Source: Massilia sp. PAMC28688 (GTDB taxonomy: Bacteria > Pseudomonadota > Gammaproteobacteria > Burkholderiales > Burkholderiaceae_D). Taken from it: a stretch of 64,000 nt of DNA. Below the pieces are notes generated by a model, which worked only from the letters and a program-made list of their open reading frames with translations, did not search any database and was not told where the DNA came from. A program made the translations under genes and the position numbers. Position 1 is the first letter of the stretch. Every line of letters starts with the position of its first letter. The stretch spans positions 4,588,001 to 4,652,000 of the forward strand of contig NZ_CP080378.1 in assembly GCF_019443445.1 (NCBI RefSeq), given 5' to 3'. Of this stretch, positions 44,701 to 52,809 are shown in pieces.

Positions 44701-45400
44701 AGCCGACGCCGCGAATAAAAAATTCGATGCCGTTCTTCTCCAGGACTTTGGCGCCGACGTCGATGTTCGACTTGCGCACCGCTTCGTAGACATCCATCAG
44801 CGTCACCCGGTGCGCCCGCAGCTTGGCGGGATCGACATCGATCTGATATTGCTTGACGTGGCCGCCGATGCTGGCCACCTCGCTCACGCCTTCAACCGAG
44901 TTTAGTTGATAGCGCACGAACCAATCCTGGATCGAGCGCAGTTCCGCCAGATCGAACCCTTCCGCTTCGACCGTGTACCACAACACCTGGCCGAGGGCGG
45001 TCGCGTCGGGGCCCAGCACTGGCGTCACGCCGGCCGGCAATCGTTGCTGGGCGACATTGATGCGTTCGAGCACGCGCGACCGCGCCCAGTAATAGTCGAC
45101 ATCGTCCTTGAACACCACAAACACCATGGCAAAGCCAAAGCCGGACATGGAACGGATGCTTTTGACCCCCGGGGTGCCGGTCAGGCTGGTCGTGAGCGGA
45201 TAGGTAACCTGATTGTCAACGTCCTGCGGCGAGCGCCCGGGCCAGTCTGCGAAGACGATGACCTGCTTTTCGCCGATATCGGGAATGGCGTCAACCCGCG
45301 TTTGCTGCAGCGCATAGTAGCCGCCCGCGACAATGGCGCCGGCCGCCAGGAAGACGATGAAGACATGGGTCAGGCACCATTTAATGAGGGTGTTGATCAT
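41768..45400 (-). CDS. cusA: CusA/CzcA-type heavy-metal RND efflux pump
   Basis: 1210 residues. Family text throughout: QVDAIPDIGEKQVIV-like start (VDAIPDIGEKQVIVFADWPGRSP), DFGIIV-equivalent helix-4 motif SLAGLAIAIGDVGDMGIIMTENIYRHV, and LGFKRWWIAPVIFFGIMVS. It is about 160 residues longer than E. coli CusA. The extra part lies after the first membrane half (about residues 500-680) and holds additional hydrophobic segments. It pumps Cu(I)/Ag(I) or related cations from periplasm and cytoplasm to the outside together with CusB and the outer-membrane factor. Substrate is inferred from the copper context. It is in an operon with cusB upstream (8-bp gap) and the P2 ATPase downstream. Confidence 0.9.
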   Translation of the reverse strand: MINTLIKWCLTHVFIVFLAAGAIVAGGYYALQQTRVDAIPDIGEKQVIVFADWPGRSPQDVDNQVTYPLTTSLTGTPGVKSIRSMSGFGFAMVFVVFKDDVDYYWARSRVLERINVAQQRLPAGVTPVLGPDATALGQVLWYTVEAEGFDLAELRSIQDWFVRYQLNSVEGVSEVASIGGHVKQYQIDVDPAKLRAHRVTLMDVYEAVRKSNIDVGAKVLEKNGIEFFIRGVGFIKSPDDLGKVVIRQEKGTPIQVKHVATVQLGPEFRRGALDKAGVEAVGGVVLMRYGENPLQVVEQVKRKIAQLEPGLPQKVLADGRISKVKIVPFYDRTDIVNQTVATLKDALLEEALMASAIIFIFLLHLRSTVSVVLTLPLSVALCFILMYGFGVDANIMSLAGLAIAIGDVGDMGIIMTENIYRHVASGDKEKSHFQKIYEGASEVGGAIFTAVSNTLVSFIPVFFLTGQEGLLFQPLAYTKTFAIGAAVILALTVVPVVCYFLFRPVTWARRRIWVGAAVIGVGSMFAVHALFMWSMPGSHYSGWPMSLVAGVIVMLALVRMTRERFLPLEQSPVSRAIASVYTPVLRAILAHKKTFLAVPVVILAVGMSIWLGAGVILAPLGWAVNGVAGSKDAPVVEFGQLRWQTIRQAGVDTSRMLWRRQSPHEQAFEAQRGIVVVADRRVMTGIGREFMPPLDEGAFLYMPSLLPQAGLGPALEVSARQDLAIASVPEVESVVGKLGRAESALDPAPIGMMESMIILKPEAKWRQLPVERWFSGWPAPLKAPLAWIWPEQRAITKGEILTELQEKTAMPGVLPTFLQPIQTRLIMLQTGFRAMMGVKIYGGDLKEIGRIGLDIEKLLAQVPGATDIVADRIIGKPYLEFEIDRDRIARYGVNIRDVQDVIEIAIGGMNIMESVEGRERYPIRVRYLRELREDLPELEKILVPTSSGAHIPLGQVLTIKSVLGAQEIKGERGLLVGYVTMNTRDRDEVSVVEDAEILLQAALRDGRLKLPPGYYWEWSGQFENQVRATERMRILVPLCLLIMFVMLYLGFKRWWIAPVIFFGIMVSASGGFIMLALWGVNLSIAVWVGFLVLFGVVDDDGVIMSTHLENRFDKANFASVQEMRDAVVEAGLKRIRPSLMTIATTIFGLLPIFWATGRGADIMQPMAIPSVGGMVVSLLVTIYIAPCLFCAVEEWKWHRARRTMTTEVPA

Positions 45401-45407
45401 GTGTGGC

Positions 45408-46685
45408 TTAGTGTCCCTGATGCGGCGCTGAAGCCGGGGCTGGCGCGCGTGGGGCCGACGAAGGAACCGCAGGGGAGGTGGCCACGGGAGGCGGAGCCGC
45501 AGGCGCGCCAGGGCCGCCGTGCTGGTGTCCGGCGGCAGGTGCGGCGCCTTCCTTATAGAACAGGCTCGGCAATCCGCGGATCTGGAATTGGCTGTCGAGG
45601 AGGAAATTGCCGCGTGTGACCACCCGGTCGCCTTCGGTCAATCCAGTCAGAACAGGGTAGACGTCATCGAGGCGCTCCCCCGTTGTCACTTCGACCGCGA
45701 GGAATTGACCACGCCCTTTTTCCACATACACGATCTTGCGGGTGCCACTGTCGAGTACGGCGGTCAGCGGGACTGTCAACTGCAGCTTGCCCGCCTTGGA
45801 AACGTCAGGCGCATTGGCGTCGATGCTGGCATTGACGTACATGCCCGGCTTAAGCAATTTGCCTGTGTTGTCGATGGCAACGACCAGCTTGACCGTGCGC
45901 GACTCTTCACTGAGTACGGGATTGATGAATCGTACCTTCCCTCGGAAGACCTTTCCAGGTACCGCTTCGGCTGTTATCTCGACAGCCTGGCCGGCCTGCA
46001 GCGTGGCCAGTTCGTTTTCGTACAGGTCCAGGTAGACCCATACCGAATCGAGGTTCACCAGCCGGTACAGCACCTCGCCTGGCTTGACCATCGCCTTTTG
46101 CTGGACAACCTTTTCAATGACCGTTCCCGCCACCGGCGAGAACAGCGTCAGGCGCTCGTGCACCTTGCGGGTGCGCACCAGTTCATCAACCTGACGCTGC
46201 GTCAGTCCCCAGCGCAGCAATTTGCGCGTCGTCGATTCCACCAAGCTTGGACTGTTGGCGCTGTCGAGGGCGACCAGCATTTCCTGCTGAGCCACGACAA
46301 GGTCCGGGCTATAGATTTCAACTAGGGGCGCGCCCGCTTTGACCTCGACGCCGGTAAAATCGACGAAAAGCCGTTCGGCAAAGCCGTCCACACGGGCACT
46401 AATCGCGGTCAGCGTCGTTTCGTTGTAGTTGACTTTGCCGACCGCATGAATCACCCGCGTCACGGGGCGCCTGCTGACCTGCACTGTATCGACACTGGCC
46501 ATCGCGCGTGCGTGTTCGGACAACTGCAGCATGCCGGCCGGAATCAGCGGCGCTGGCGGCGCAGTGATACCGGCCTGCGTTTTCGTCGGCGTTTTCTTGT
46601 TGGTGAATGCCAGTGCGAGAAACGCGCCGAGCAATATCAGGGAAATGACTCCGACGGCCCTGATGAGAATCATTTTGAATTTCAA
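45408..46685 (-). CDS. cusB: CusB-type periplasmic adaptor (membrane fusion protein)
   Basis: 425 residues. An N-terminal membrane anchor (IRAVGVISLILLGAFLALAF) is followed by barrel-sandwich and lipoyl-like domains (VIHAVGKVNYNETTLTAISARVDGFAERLFVDFTGVEVKAGAPLVEIYSPDLVVAQQEML), a helical hairpin and a beta barrel (VRFINPVLSEESRTVKLVV, LLKPGMYVNASI). The C-terminus is Pro/Ala/His-rich (AAGHQHGG...APHQGH), a possible metal-binding tail. It bridges CusA and the outer-membrane factor. The start overlaps the cusC stop (ATGA). Confidence 0.92.
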   Translation of the reverse strand: MKFKMILIRAVGVISLILLGAFLALAFTNKKTPTKTQAGITAPPAPLIPAGMLQLSEHARAMASVDTVQVSRRPVTRVIHAVGKVNYNETTLTAISARVDGFAERLFVDFTGVEVKAGAPLVEIYSPDLVVAQQEMLVALDSANSPSLVESTTRKLLRWGLTQRQVDELVRTRKVHERLTLFSPVAGTVIEKVVQQKAMVKPGEVLYRLVNLDSVWVYLDLYENELATLQAGQAVEITAEAVPGKVFRGKVRFINPVLSEESRTVKLVVAIDNTGKLLKPGMYVNASIDANAPDVSKAGKLQLTVPLTAVLDSGTRKIVYVEKGRGQFLAVEVTTGERLDDVYPVLTGLTEGDRVVTRGNFLLDSQFQIRGLPSLFYKEGAAPAAGHQHGGPGAPAAPPPVATSPAVPSSAPRAPAPASAPHQGH

Positions 46686-48067
46686 GGTATCGCCTTGTTG
46701 AAGGTTGCGCCGGGGGGCACCGTGGCCACCACCAGTATCGACAGTTCAGCCAGGGCCAGTTCCCGCTGGAGACTGGCCTCGCTTTGTGCAAGTCGCAGCT
46801 CGAGCAGCACTTTCTGGGCATCGATGACGCTGTTGAAGTCGGACTTGCCGCCTGAGTACCCAGACTGCGCTAGCGCCAGGGCACCGCTGGCCATGCGGGG
46901 CAAGCTGCCGCCTAGCAGTGCCAGTTGCCGCGTGGCCTCGCGCGACATGAATGTTTTCTCCGCAATTTCCACCGCCAGCGCAATCTGCTCCGCAGAAAGG
47001 CGTGCGTTTGCCTCAGCCTTGTTCGCCTGCGCGGCCGCAATTTGCGCTTTTGTCTTGGCGCGCCAAATCGGCACGCTGACGCCGAGCGACGGTTGCAGCA
47101 TGATCGGACTCGCTTTCCAGTCGGCTTCCAGTCCAACGCTGAAATCAGATCGCGCAGATTTTCGCGCAAGCTGCAGCGATCCCTGCGCCGCAGCCACTTC
47201 CGCTTGCATCGCTTTCAGCCGCGGGTTGCGCTCAAGTGCAAGTTCAAGCAGGCGATCGGCGGTCATAGCAGGAGGAGAGGGGACGGGCATCGCCGACACT
47301 GGCGGAGCAACGGCGCCCGCAGGGATGCCTAAAGCGGCCTTGAATTGTGCGAGCAGGGCATCGCGTGAATCGTCAAGATTGGCAATGTCGGAGGCAAGGC
47401 GCGCGCGTTCGATGCGCGCCTGCAGTACATCTTGCATCGGAGCGCGGCCCACCTCATTCTGCACCAGTGCCAGTTTTTCCAGTTGCGCAAGCAGGCGAGC
47501 CGTCTCGTGCATGATCGCGATTTTCGTGTCCAGGGCGTCAAGCTGATAACGAACCTTGCGCAGAGCAAACGCGCTCTGCAGGACACGTGCCTCGAAGGTG
47601 AAATACTTCGCCTGGCTTTCCGCGGTGGCGATGTCGCCAGCGGCCGCGCGCTTGCCAGCACTCGGCACGTCCGTCATCACGCCCGCCATCAAGGCCATCA
47701 GCGCCATGTCGGCAATGCTAGCCTGCAGCGTGAGGCGTGGGTCAGGTCGTGAGCGCTCAACGGTAATGCGATGAACCGAAGCCGCCCATGCGTGGTAGGC
47801 GGCCGCTACCTGCGGGTTGTTGAGTACGGCGTAGAGAACGAACTGGTCGAATTGCCCTCTTTCCTCCAGCTGCGGGAGTACTGGACGTTCACCGGCGGGG
47901 CGATACTGTCTCCCCACCGTGTCGAGCCGGCGTTGAGCACCAGACTCGCCAGCCCCCGGCGCGCCGGCACACCCCACGAGCAACGCGCTTGCGAGCAGCA
48001 GGCCGACTTGACAGCTGCACGACAGGGCGTTGTACTGGACTGGTCGCACAGGGCGGCGCAAAGCCAT
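46682..48067 (-). CDS. cusC: TolC-family outer-membrane factor (CusC-type)
   Basis: 461 residues, a lipoprotein-like N-terminus (LLASALLVGCAGAPG, lipobox LVGC) and two OEP repeats rich in long helices (AKYFTFEARVLQSAFALRKVRYQLDALDTKIA, SAEQIALAVEIAEKTFMSREATRQLALLGGSLPRMASGALALAQSGYSGGKSDFNSVIDAQ). It forms the outer-membrane channel of the CusCBA-type pump. It lies between the small His-rich gene and cusB with very short gaps. Confidence 0.88.
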   Translation of the reverse strand: MALRRPVRPVQYNALSCSCQVGLLLASALLVGCAGAPGAGESGAQRRLDTVGRQYRPAGERPVLPQLEERGQFDQFVLYAVLNNPQVAAAYHAWAASVHRITVERSRPDPRLTLQASIADMALMALMAGVMTDVPSAGKRAAAGDIATAESQAKYFTFEARVLQSAFALRKVRYQLDALDTKIAIMHETARLLAQLEKLALVQNEVGRAPMQDVLQARIERARLASDIANLDDSRDALLAQFKAALGIPAGAVAPPVSAMPVPSPPAMTADRLLELALERNPRLKAMQAEVAAAQGSLQLARKSARSDFSVGLEADWKASPIMLQPSLGVSVPIWRAKTKAQIAAAQANKAEANARLSAEQIALAVEIAEKTFMSREATRQLALLGGSLPRMASGALALAQSGYSGGKSDFNSVIDAQKVLLELRLAQSEASLQRELALAELSILVVATVPPGATFNKAIP

Positions 48068-48072
48068 GACGG

Positions 48073-48414
48073 TTACTTCTTCTCTGGCACGTACATGCCC
48101 TTACCGTCTTGCGGGTGGCTGTGAGGCCGCAGCTTTTTCTTCGTTGTCGGCTTTTTCTCGACGACTGGTTTTGCTGTGTGGCTTTCAACGACGGCGGCCT
48201 GAGTACCCTTGGTAGATTGCACTGGCTTTGCAGGTATCGACATGCCCTTGCCATCGCGCATGTGATTGTGCGGCGTCACGGGATTTTTTGCCGCAGGGCG
48301 CGTATCCGCAGTATCGGCAGCGTCGGTCTGCTGTGCTATAGAACTTGATGCTACTGCTGGCGACAGGATAGTAGCGGCGCATAGCGCCATCAGGATCGAA
48401 TGCAGTGTCTTCAT
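48073..48414 (-). CDS. small exported His-rich protein leading the cus operon
   Basis: 113 residues from the ATG at 48414; a longer frame exists but only this start gives a signal peptide (TLHSILMALCAATILSPAVASSS). The mature protein has two copies of a PHxHxxDGKGMxxPxK motif: TPHNHMRDGKGMSIPAKP and RPHSHPQDGKGMYVPEKK, separated by a Lys/Thr linker. His and Met residues suggest periplasmic Cu binding. It ends 5 bp before cusC and is therefore likely co-expressed with the pump, perhaps delivering metal. No family name is recognised. Confidence 0.72.
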   Translation of the reverse strand: MKTLHSILMALCAATILSPAVASSSIAQQTDAADTADTRPAAKNPVTPHNHMRDGKGMSIPAKPVQSTKGTQAAVVESHTAKPVVEKKPTTKKKLRPHSHPQDGKGMYVPEKK

Positions 48415-48583
48415 GAAGGATCTCCCGGTTAGTGTGGCAATTGGTACAGGTATCCATGCTACGGAGCGGGAGTGCAAAAAAATATGATGTGGATCAAAAT
48501 TACCAAGATGGAGAAGTGCATCTATCCCATCCTGCGGTCTTTTCTCGGCGGGAGCCGTTTTTTTCGACAAACCTGTCCGGATC

Positions 48584-48599
48584 ATGACATTTTCGTTAC
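48584..48599 (+). promoter_or_regulatory. candidate CopR box upstream of the cus operon
   Basis: ATGACATTTTCGTTAC, related to the palindrome before the multicopper-oxidase operon. It lies about 170 bp upstream of the small His-rich gene that leads cusCBA. Confidence 0.5.
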
Positions 48600-49002
48600 T
48601 TTCCATAGAGGTGACCACGTCGAAGGAGAATGCTTGAAAGGGAGGGTGGAGGCAGAAAAATGATGTTGATTAAAACGAGGTTAGTCAGGGCAGTCTGGCG
48701 GCTTTGAAGCGCTGAGGGAAGCGGGCCTGTCGCTGATCATGGCCGCGGCAACGGCCTTCCATTCCATGTGTCGCGGCGAGCGATATAAAGCAGGAGGAAC
48801 TGCCGCTCCTGCATGGACATGGTGCAGGCCCAGCTTGCCGATATCGAAGAAATGCGCCACATGCTGGCAGAAGCGTTCAAGATCGTCGACTACCACCCGA
48901 GGGGCGTCACAAAACTCAACCGGGCCGGGGCCGCAATGCGGTCGGTCGCCGGCCCACGTCCAAATACGAAATGCCCCCGGATAATAGGAATCTGTCGGCG
49001 CG

Positions 49003-49018
49003 ATTACATTTTTGTTAT
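49003..49018 (+). promoter_or_regulatory. candidate CopR box upstream of copRS
   Basis: ATTACATTTTTGTTAT, 53 bp before the copR start, consistent with autoregulation of the two-component system. Confidence 0.6.
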
Positions 49019-49071
49019 TTTTCGTCGCCACCGCCCGTTGGGCGCAAAATGTCGGCTGGAATGGGGGAAGC

Positions 49072-49755
49072 ATGAAAATTTTGATTGTGGAAGACGAGGT
49101 CAAGACCGGCGATTACCTGAAACAGGGCCTGGTCGAGGCAGGATTCGTCGTCGACCTAGTGCGCGATGGGGCGGACGGCTTGCATTACGCCCTGACTGAG
49201 GCGTACGACCTGCTGGTCCTGGACGTGATGTTGCCGGGCCTGGACGGCTGGTCGATTCTCGCGGCGGTGCGCAAAGCAGGCAAGGAAGTGCCGGTCCTGT
49301 TTCTCACCGCGCGCGACCAGGTCGAAGACCGCGTGCGCGGTCTGGAGGAGGGGGCCGACGATTACCTCGTCAAACCCTTCGCGTTTTCCGAACTGCTGGC
49401 GCGCGTGCGCACCTTGCTGCGGCGCGGCAGCAAGGGCAAGGATACGGCATATCTGCAGGCGGCCGACCTCGAACTCGATCTCATCCGGCGCCGCGTTGTT
49501 CGCGCCGGGAAGCGGATCGACCTCACGGCCAAGGAGTTCGCGCTACTCGAACTGCTGTTGCGGCGCCAGGGCGAAGTCCTCCCACGCTCCCTCATCGCCT
49601 CGCAAGTGTGGGACATGAACTTCGACAGCGACACCAACGTCATCGAGGTCGCGATACGTCGCCTGCGCGCCAAGGTCGACGAAGGGTTCGAACCCAAGCT
49701 GATTCACACAGTGCGTGGCATGGGTTATGTGCTGGAGGCCGACACATGCGCCTGA
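49072..49755 (+). CDS. copR: CopR/CusR-type response regulator
   Basis: 227 residues with GGGGGAAG just before the ATG. A receiver domain (acidic pocket VEDE at 6-9, phosphorylated D51 in [10 protein letters not shown] in FLTARD, K in VKPFAF) is followed by an OmpR/PhoB winged helix ([52 protein letters not shown]). It belongs to the metal-responsive CusR/CopR group by sequence style and by its place in the copper island. It overlaps copS by 10 bases. The four repeated boxes in the island are the likely targets. Confidence 0.92.
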   Translation: MKILIVEDEVKTGDYLKQGLVEAGFVVDLVRDGADGLHYALTEAYDLLVLDVMLPGLDGWSILAAVRKAGKEVPVLFLTARDQVEDRVRGLEEGADDYLVKPFAFSELLARVRTLLRRGSKGKDTAYLQAADLELDLIRRRVVRAGKRIDLTAKEFALLELLLRRQGEVLPRSLIASQVWDMNFDSDTNVIEVAIRRLRAKVDEGFEPKLIHTVRGMGYVLEADTCA

Positions 49756-51143
49756 GCTTAGGCGGCGGCACGTCGCTCACGGTCCGGCTCACAGTCCTGT
49801 TCGCCGCCGCGTCGACGGCGGTGTTGCTGCTCCTCGGTTACCTGATCGCCAGCTCGGTGGGACAGCATTTCGAAGAGCAGGATATGAGGCTATTAAGCGG
49901 GAAACTAGAACTCGTTGAGCATGCTCTTGAAAAGACGCGGTCAGGAGACGAGCTTGCCAAGTTGCCCGCCCAGCTGGCCGACTCCCTAGTCGGCCACCAC
50001 AGCCTGAACGTCCTGGTAGTCGCCCCCGACGGCACCGTCCTGTTCTCCACCAAAGAGGCGCAGTTCCCACAACGGCTGATACGCGCAGCCACCTTCAAAG
50101 TGAGCGGCAGCGAAATTTGGGCCACGTTACCTGGTCACTCAGTCCGCGGCATCGCGAAACTGGCAGCGACCGGGATCCCGGGCGCCGGCCCTGCGACCAT
50201 CGCGGTCGCAACCGATATCGGCCATCACGCGCACTTCATGGGCGCCTTTCAACGCACGCTGTGGGGCGTGGCGACGCTCGGCGCTTTCCTGACCGGCTTG
50301 CTAGGATGGGTTGCGGCGCGGCGCGGCCTTGCGCCGCTGCGCGCCATAGGCCGCGAAGTTGGTGCCATAACGGCCCGCCGTCTGGATGCCCGCCTTTCGG
50401 CCGACGCCGTCCCTGCCGAACTGGCCGAACTGGCCGCTACGCTCAACGGAATGTTGGGGAGGCTGGAAGATTCGTTCAGGCGCCTGTCCAATTTTTCCTC
50501 GGACCTCGCCCATGAGCTGCGTACACCCGTGAGCAACCTGCTGACACAGACGCAGGTGACGCTGTCTAAGTCGCGCACCGTCGGGGAGTACCAAGACATC
50601 CTCGCTTCCAACGCTGAGGAATTTGAGCGGCTGGCACGGATTGTTTCCGACATGCTGTTTTTAGCGAAGTCGGAGAATGATCTGGTCGTGCCAAACCGGG
50701 AACCGGTCAACCTTGCTGACGAAGTCAGAAGCGTTCTTGAGTTTTATGAGGCGCTGGCGGAAGAAAAAGGGATTACTGTCGCGTTGTTCGGCCAGGGCTC
50801 CATCTCGGGCGACCGCTTGATGATCCGGCGCGCGATCAACAATCTTGTATCGAACGCGGTCAGGCATACTACGCCAGGCGGCGCGATCACCGTTCGGATC
50901 CTCGATCGCGACGAATCCGGGATTGAGCTCCAGGTCGAGAACGAGGGCGAGGGGATCGCGCTCGAGCATCTTCCGCGACTGTTCGACCGCTTCTATCGGG
51001 TCGACTTCGCGCGCCAACGGCAAAGCGAGGGCGCAGGTCTCGGGCTGGCTATCACCAGGTCCATTATTCGGGCCCACGGCGGCGAAGCAGCGGTCTATTC
51101 GGAGAACGGACTGTCCACTTTTTGCCTGAAATTTCCGGGATAG
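49746..51143 (+). CDS. copS: CopS/CusS-type sensor histidine kinase
   Basis: 465 residues. TM1 ([25 protein letters not shown]), a periplasmic sensor region of about 140 residues with [13 protein letters not shown] and several His, TM2 ([27 protein letters not shown]), and HAMP ([15 protein letters not shown]). The dimerisation domain has H256 ([17 protein letters not shown]), followed by HATPase blocks ([39 protein letters not shown]). It would sense periplasmic copper or silver and phosphorylate CopR. Confidence 0.92.
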   Translation: MRLSLGGGTSLTVRLTVLFAAASTAVLLLLGYLIASSVGQHFEEQDMRLLSGKLELVEHALEKTRSGDELAKLPAQLADSLVGHHSLNVLVVAPDGTVLFSTKEAQFPQRLIRAATFKVSGSEIWATLPGHSVRGIAKLAATGIPGAGPATIAVATDIGHHAHFMGAFQRTLWGVATLGAFLTGLLGWVAARRGLAPLRAIGREVGAITARRLDARLSADAVPAELAELAATLNGMLGRLEDSFRRLSNFSSDLAHELRTPVSNLLTQTQVTLSKSRTVGEYQDILASNAEEFERLARIVSDMLFLAKSENDLVVPNREPVNLADEVRSVLEFYEALAEEKGITVALFGQGSISGDRLMIRRAINNLVSNAVRHTTPGGAITVRILDRDESGIELQVENEGEGIALEHLPRLFDRFYRVDFARQRQSEGAGLGLAITRSIIRAHGGEAAVYSENGLSTFCLKFPG

Positions 51144-51172
51144 TCGGCGATTGGGAGGATAAATCGGCAGTC

Positions 51173-51196
51173 GCCGTGCGCAGTTTTTTGCACGGC
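51173..51196. terminator. hairpin between convergent copS and the DUF305 gene
   Basis: GCCGTGC (51173-51179) pairs with GCACGGC (51190-51196) around a T-rich loop. The position, 30 bp after copS and 20 bp after the end of the opposite operon, suits a two-way terminator, although a T-tract after the stem is lacking. Confidence 0.4.
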
Positions 51197-51216
51197 TGGC
51201 GTCGAGTCGAACGACG

Positions 51217-51642
51217 TTATTTGGCCGAATGCGGGTACTTTTTCATCCATGCTTCGAACATGGCGATTTCCTTCTTCTGCGCGGCGATAATTTTCTTCGC
51301 CGCGCTGATCATTTGCTTATCCTTTCCGTGATCGATCTGGGCCTGGGCCATATCGATCGCGCCTTGATGGTGGCTTACCATCATCATGGCGAAATCCATG
51401 TCCTGGTTGCCGGTCATGGACATGGACTTCATTTTCTTGTGCATGTCATCCATCGATGCATGCATGGCCATCGATGTCTTGCCTGCTGCGTGAGCGGATT
51501 TGCTCATATCGTGCTGGGAGTGTGCAGCGTTCTGGGCCATCGCAGGACTGGCAATTGCCAGTGCGCTAGCCGACACGACGGCTGACAATACCAGTTTAGC
51601 TGCGGCAGTTGAGAGGAAACGGCGATTGATAGTCGATGTCAT
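51217..51642 (-). CDS. exported DUF305 protein (copper-associated)
   Basis: 141 residues with a signal peptide (LVLSAVVSASALAIASPAMAQ). The mature part has a Met/His-rich stretch (HSQHDMSKSAHAAGKTSMAMHASMDDMHKKMKSMSMTG), then the DUF305 core DMDFAMMMVSHHQGAIDMAQAQIDHGKDKQMISAAKKIIAAQKKEIAMFEAWMKK. DUF305 proteins are ferritin-like helical proteins, often found with copper resistance and assumed to bind copper in the periplasm. It is the last gene of the seven-gene minus-strand operon. Confidence 0.9.
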   Translation of the reverse strand: MTSTINRRFLSTAAAKLVLSAVVSASALAIASPAMAQNAAHSQHDMSKSAHAAGKTSMAMHASMDDMHKKMKSMSMTGNQDMDFAMMMVSHHQGAIDMAQAQIDHGKDKQMISAAKKIIAAQKKEIAMFEAWMKKYPHSAK

Positions 51643-51681
51643 GGTGGAGCTCCTAATAAGTGAATGTGTACTCGATTGTGC

Positions 51682-52032
51682 TTAGTGCATTGCGCCGGCC
51701 ATTGCCCGGCAGCTCTCGGCGCATGCCCTGCAGGCCTGCATGCATGCGTCCATGCCGCCGACTTGTTCGCAGCTGGCGGCGCACGCTTCGCACACTTGCG
51801 CGCACACGGCGCACAGCTGGGCGCTAAACGCGGAGCCGCTCAGTTGCAGGTTTGCCGACGTCTGGCACAGTTCTGCACAGTTCATCATCAGACGAAAATG
51901 CGCCGGCTCGATGTGGAGGCCTCCGACTTCGAGACAATGGGTCAACGCGCTCTGCAGGCAGAGGTGATGGCACTTGGTGCATGCGTCAATGCATGCCTGC
52001 ATGTCGTGGGATATCGCGAAATCATGTTGCAT
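51682..52032 (-). CDS. four-helix-bundle copper-storage-like protein (Csp/DUF326)
   Basis: 116 residues from the ATG at 52032 (MQHDFAISHDMQACIDACTKCHHLCLQSALTHCLEVGG). About 16 Cys in CxxxC-type helical spacing (CAELCQTSANLQ, CAVCAQVCEACAASC, CMQACRACAESCRAM) line the core of such bundles and can hold many Cu(I) ions. No signal peptide, so it is the cytosolic Csp3-like type. An upstream frame extension to 52131 is not supported. It sits in the multicopper-oxidase operon. Confidence 0.88.
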   Translation of the reverse strand: MQHDFAISHDMQACIDACTKCHHLCLQSALTHCLEVGGLHIEPAHFRLMMNCAELCQTSANLQLSGSAFSAQLCAVCAQVCEACAASCEQVGGMDACMQACRACAESCRAMAGAMH

Positions 52033-52093
52033 GTCGATCCTTTCCGGTTGGTGGTTCGAAACGGCGCGACCGGCTGGCCGCGTCGGCGTGCTT

Positions 52094-52747
52094 TTACGTT
52101 GCGGCCTGCAGCGCGGTGATGGTAAATGCACCGTTAATTTTTTCGACAGTGAATTTTACTTTGTCGCCGGCTTTCACTTGCTCCAGCATGGCCGGGTCCT
52201 TGACCTTGAAGACCATCGTCATGGCCGGCATGTCGAGGTTGACGAGGGGGCCGTGTTTTACTGTGATCTTGCCGGCTTCCTTATCGACCTTTTTTATCTC
52301 GCCGTCCGACTGGGGCTGAGCGACCGCCTTCGTGTCAGCTGCTGGCATTGTTTCGGCCACGCTGGCTTGCGCCGTTGTCGTCTTAGCGGCCAGTATTGTC
52401 GTGCCCTGCAGTGCGGTGACGGTCAAGGCGCCGTTGATCTTTTCGGCAGCAAATTTCACCTTGTCGCCGGCTTTGACCTGCTCCAGCAGCGCCGGATCCT
52501 TGACTTGGAAGACCATGGTCATCGGTGCCATACCTAGATTAGCAAGGCGCCCATGCTTGATCGTGATCTTGCCGGCTTCCTTGTCGACTTTCTTGATCTC
52601 GCCGTTCGATTGCGGCTGAACGGCTTTGGTGTCGGCGCCTTTGGTGGCGGCAGCTGCAGTCGCGTGGTTGTGGCCGGCAGCCGTGGCCAGCGCGGGAATA
52701 CCAGCCGCGACGATCATGCCGATCAAAATTTTCGAGATGGTTTTCAT
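52094..52747 (-). CDS. tandem CusF-domain periplasmic copper chaperone
   Basis: 217 residues: signal peptide (ILIGMIVAAGIPALATAAG), then two copies of a CusF-like OB domain. Domain 1 (about 48-112) is GEIKKVDKEAGKITIKHGRLANLGMAPMTMVFQVKDPA...; domain 2 (about 148-214) is GEIKKVDKEAGKITVKHGPLVNLDMPAMTMVFKVKDPA.... The His and the two Met ligands of CusF (H, MTM) are present in both, but the capping Trp is replaced by Met-containing sequence (GMAP, DMPA). A linker of about 35 Ala/Thr residues joins them. CusF normally has one domain. It should carry Cu(I) or Ag(I) to the efflux pump. Confidence 0.88.
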   Translation of the reverse strand: MKTISKILIGMIVAAGIPALATAAGHNHATAAAATKGADTKAVQPQSNGEIKKVDKEAGKITIKHGRLANLGMAPMTMVFQVKDPALLEQVKAGDKVKFAAEKINGALTVTALQGTTILAAKTTTAQASVAETMPAADTKAVAQPQSDGEIKKVDKEAGKITVKHGPLVNLDMPAMTMVFKVKDPAMLEQVKAGDKVKFTVEKINGAFTITALQAAT

Positions 52748-52809
52748 AGTGAGTCCTTTTTGTTATAGCGTATGGCGTGCAGATATTGCTAGTTGATTCG
52801 GCACGACGT

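Larger units (their letters stand above)
48415..49071. other. divergent control region between cus operon and copRS
   Basis: 657 bp. It contains two cop boxes (48584-48599 and 49003-49018), one near each divergent transcription unit. Several short frames cross it. One frame from 48813 could encode a peptide beginning MDMVQAQLADIEEMRHMLAEAFKIVD, which may be a remnant, but it runs out of frame into copR and I do not call a gene. Confidence 0.45.

Noticed and set aside
48681-49103. 140-residue minus-strand ORF in the cus/copRS control region
   Set aside because: It crosses the copR start and the cop box, has no ribosome-binding site, and looks like translated regulatory DNA.
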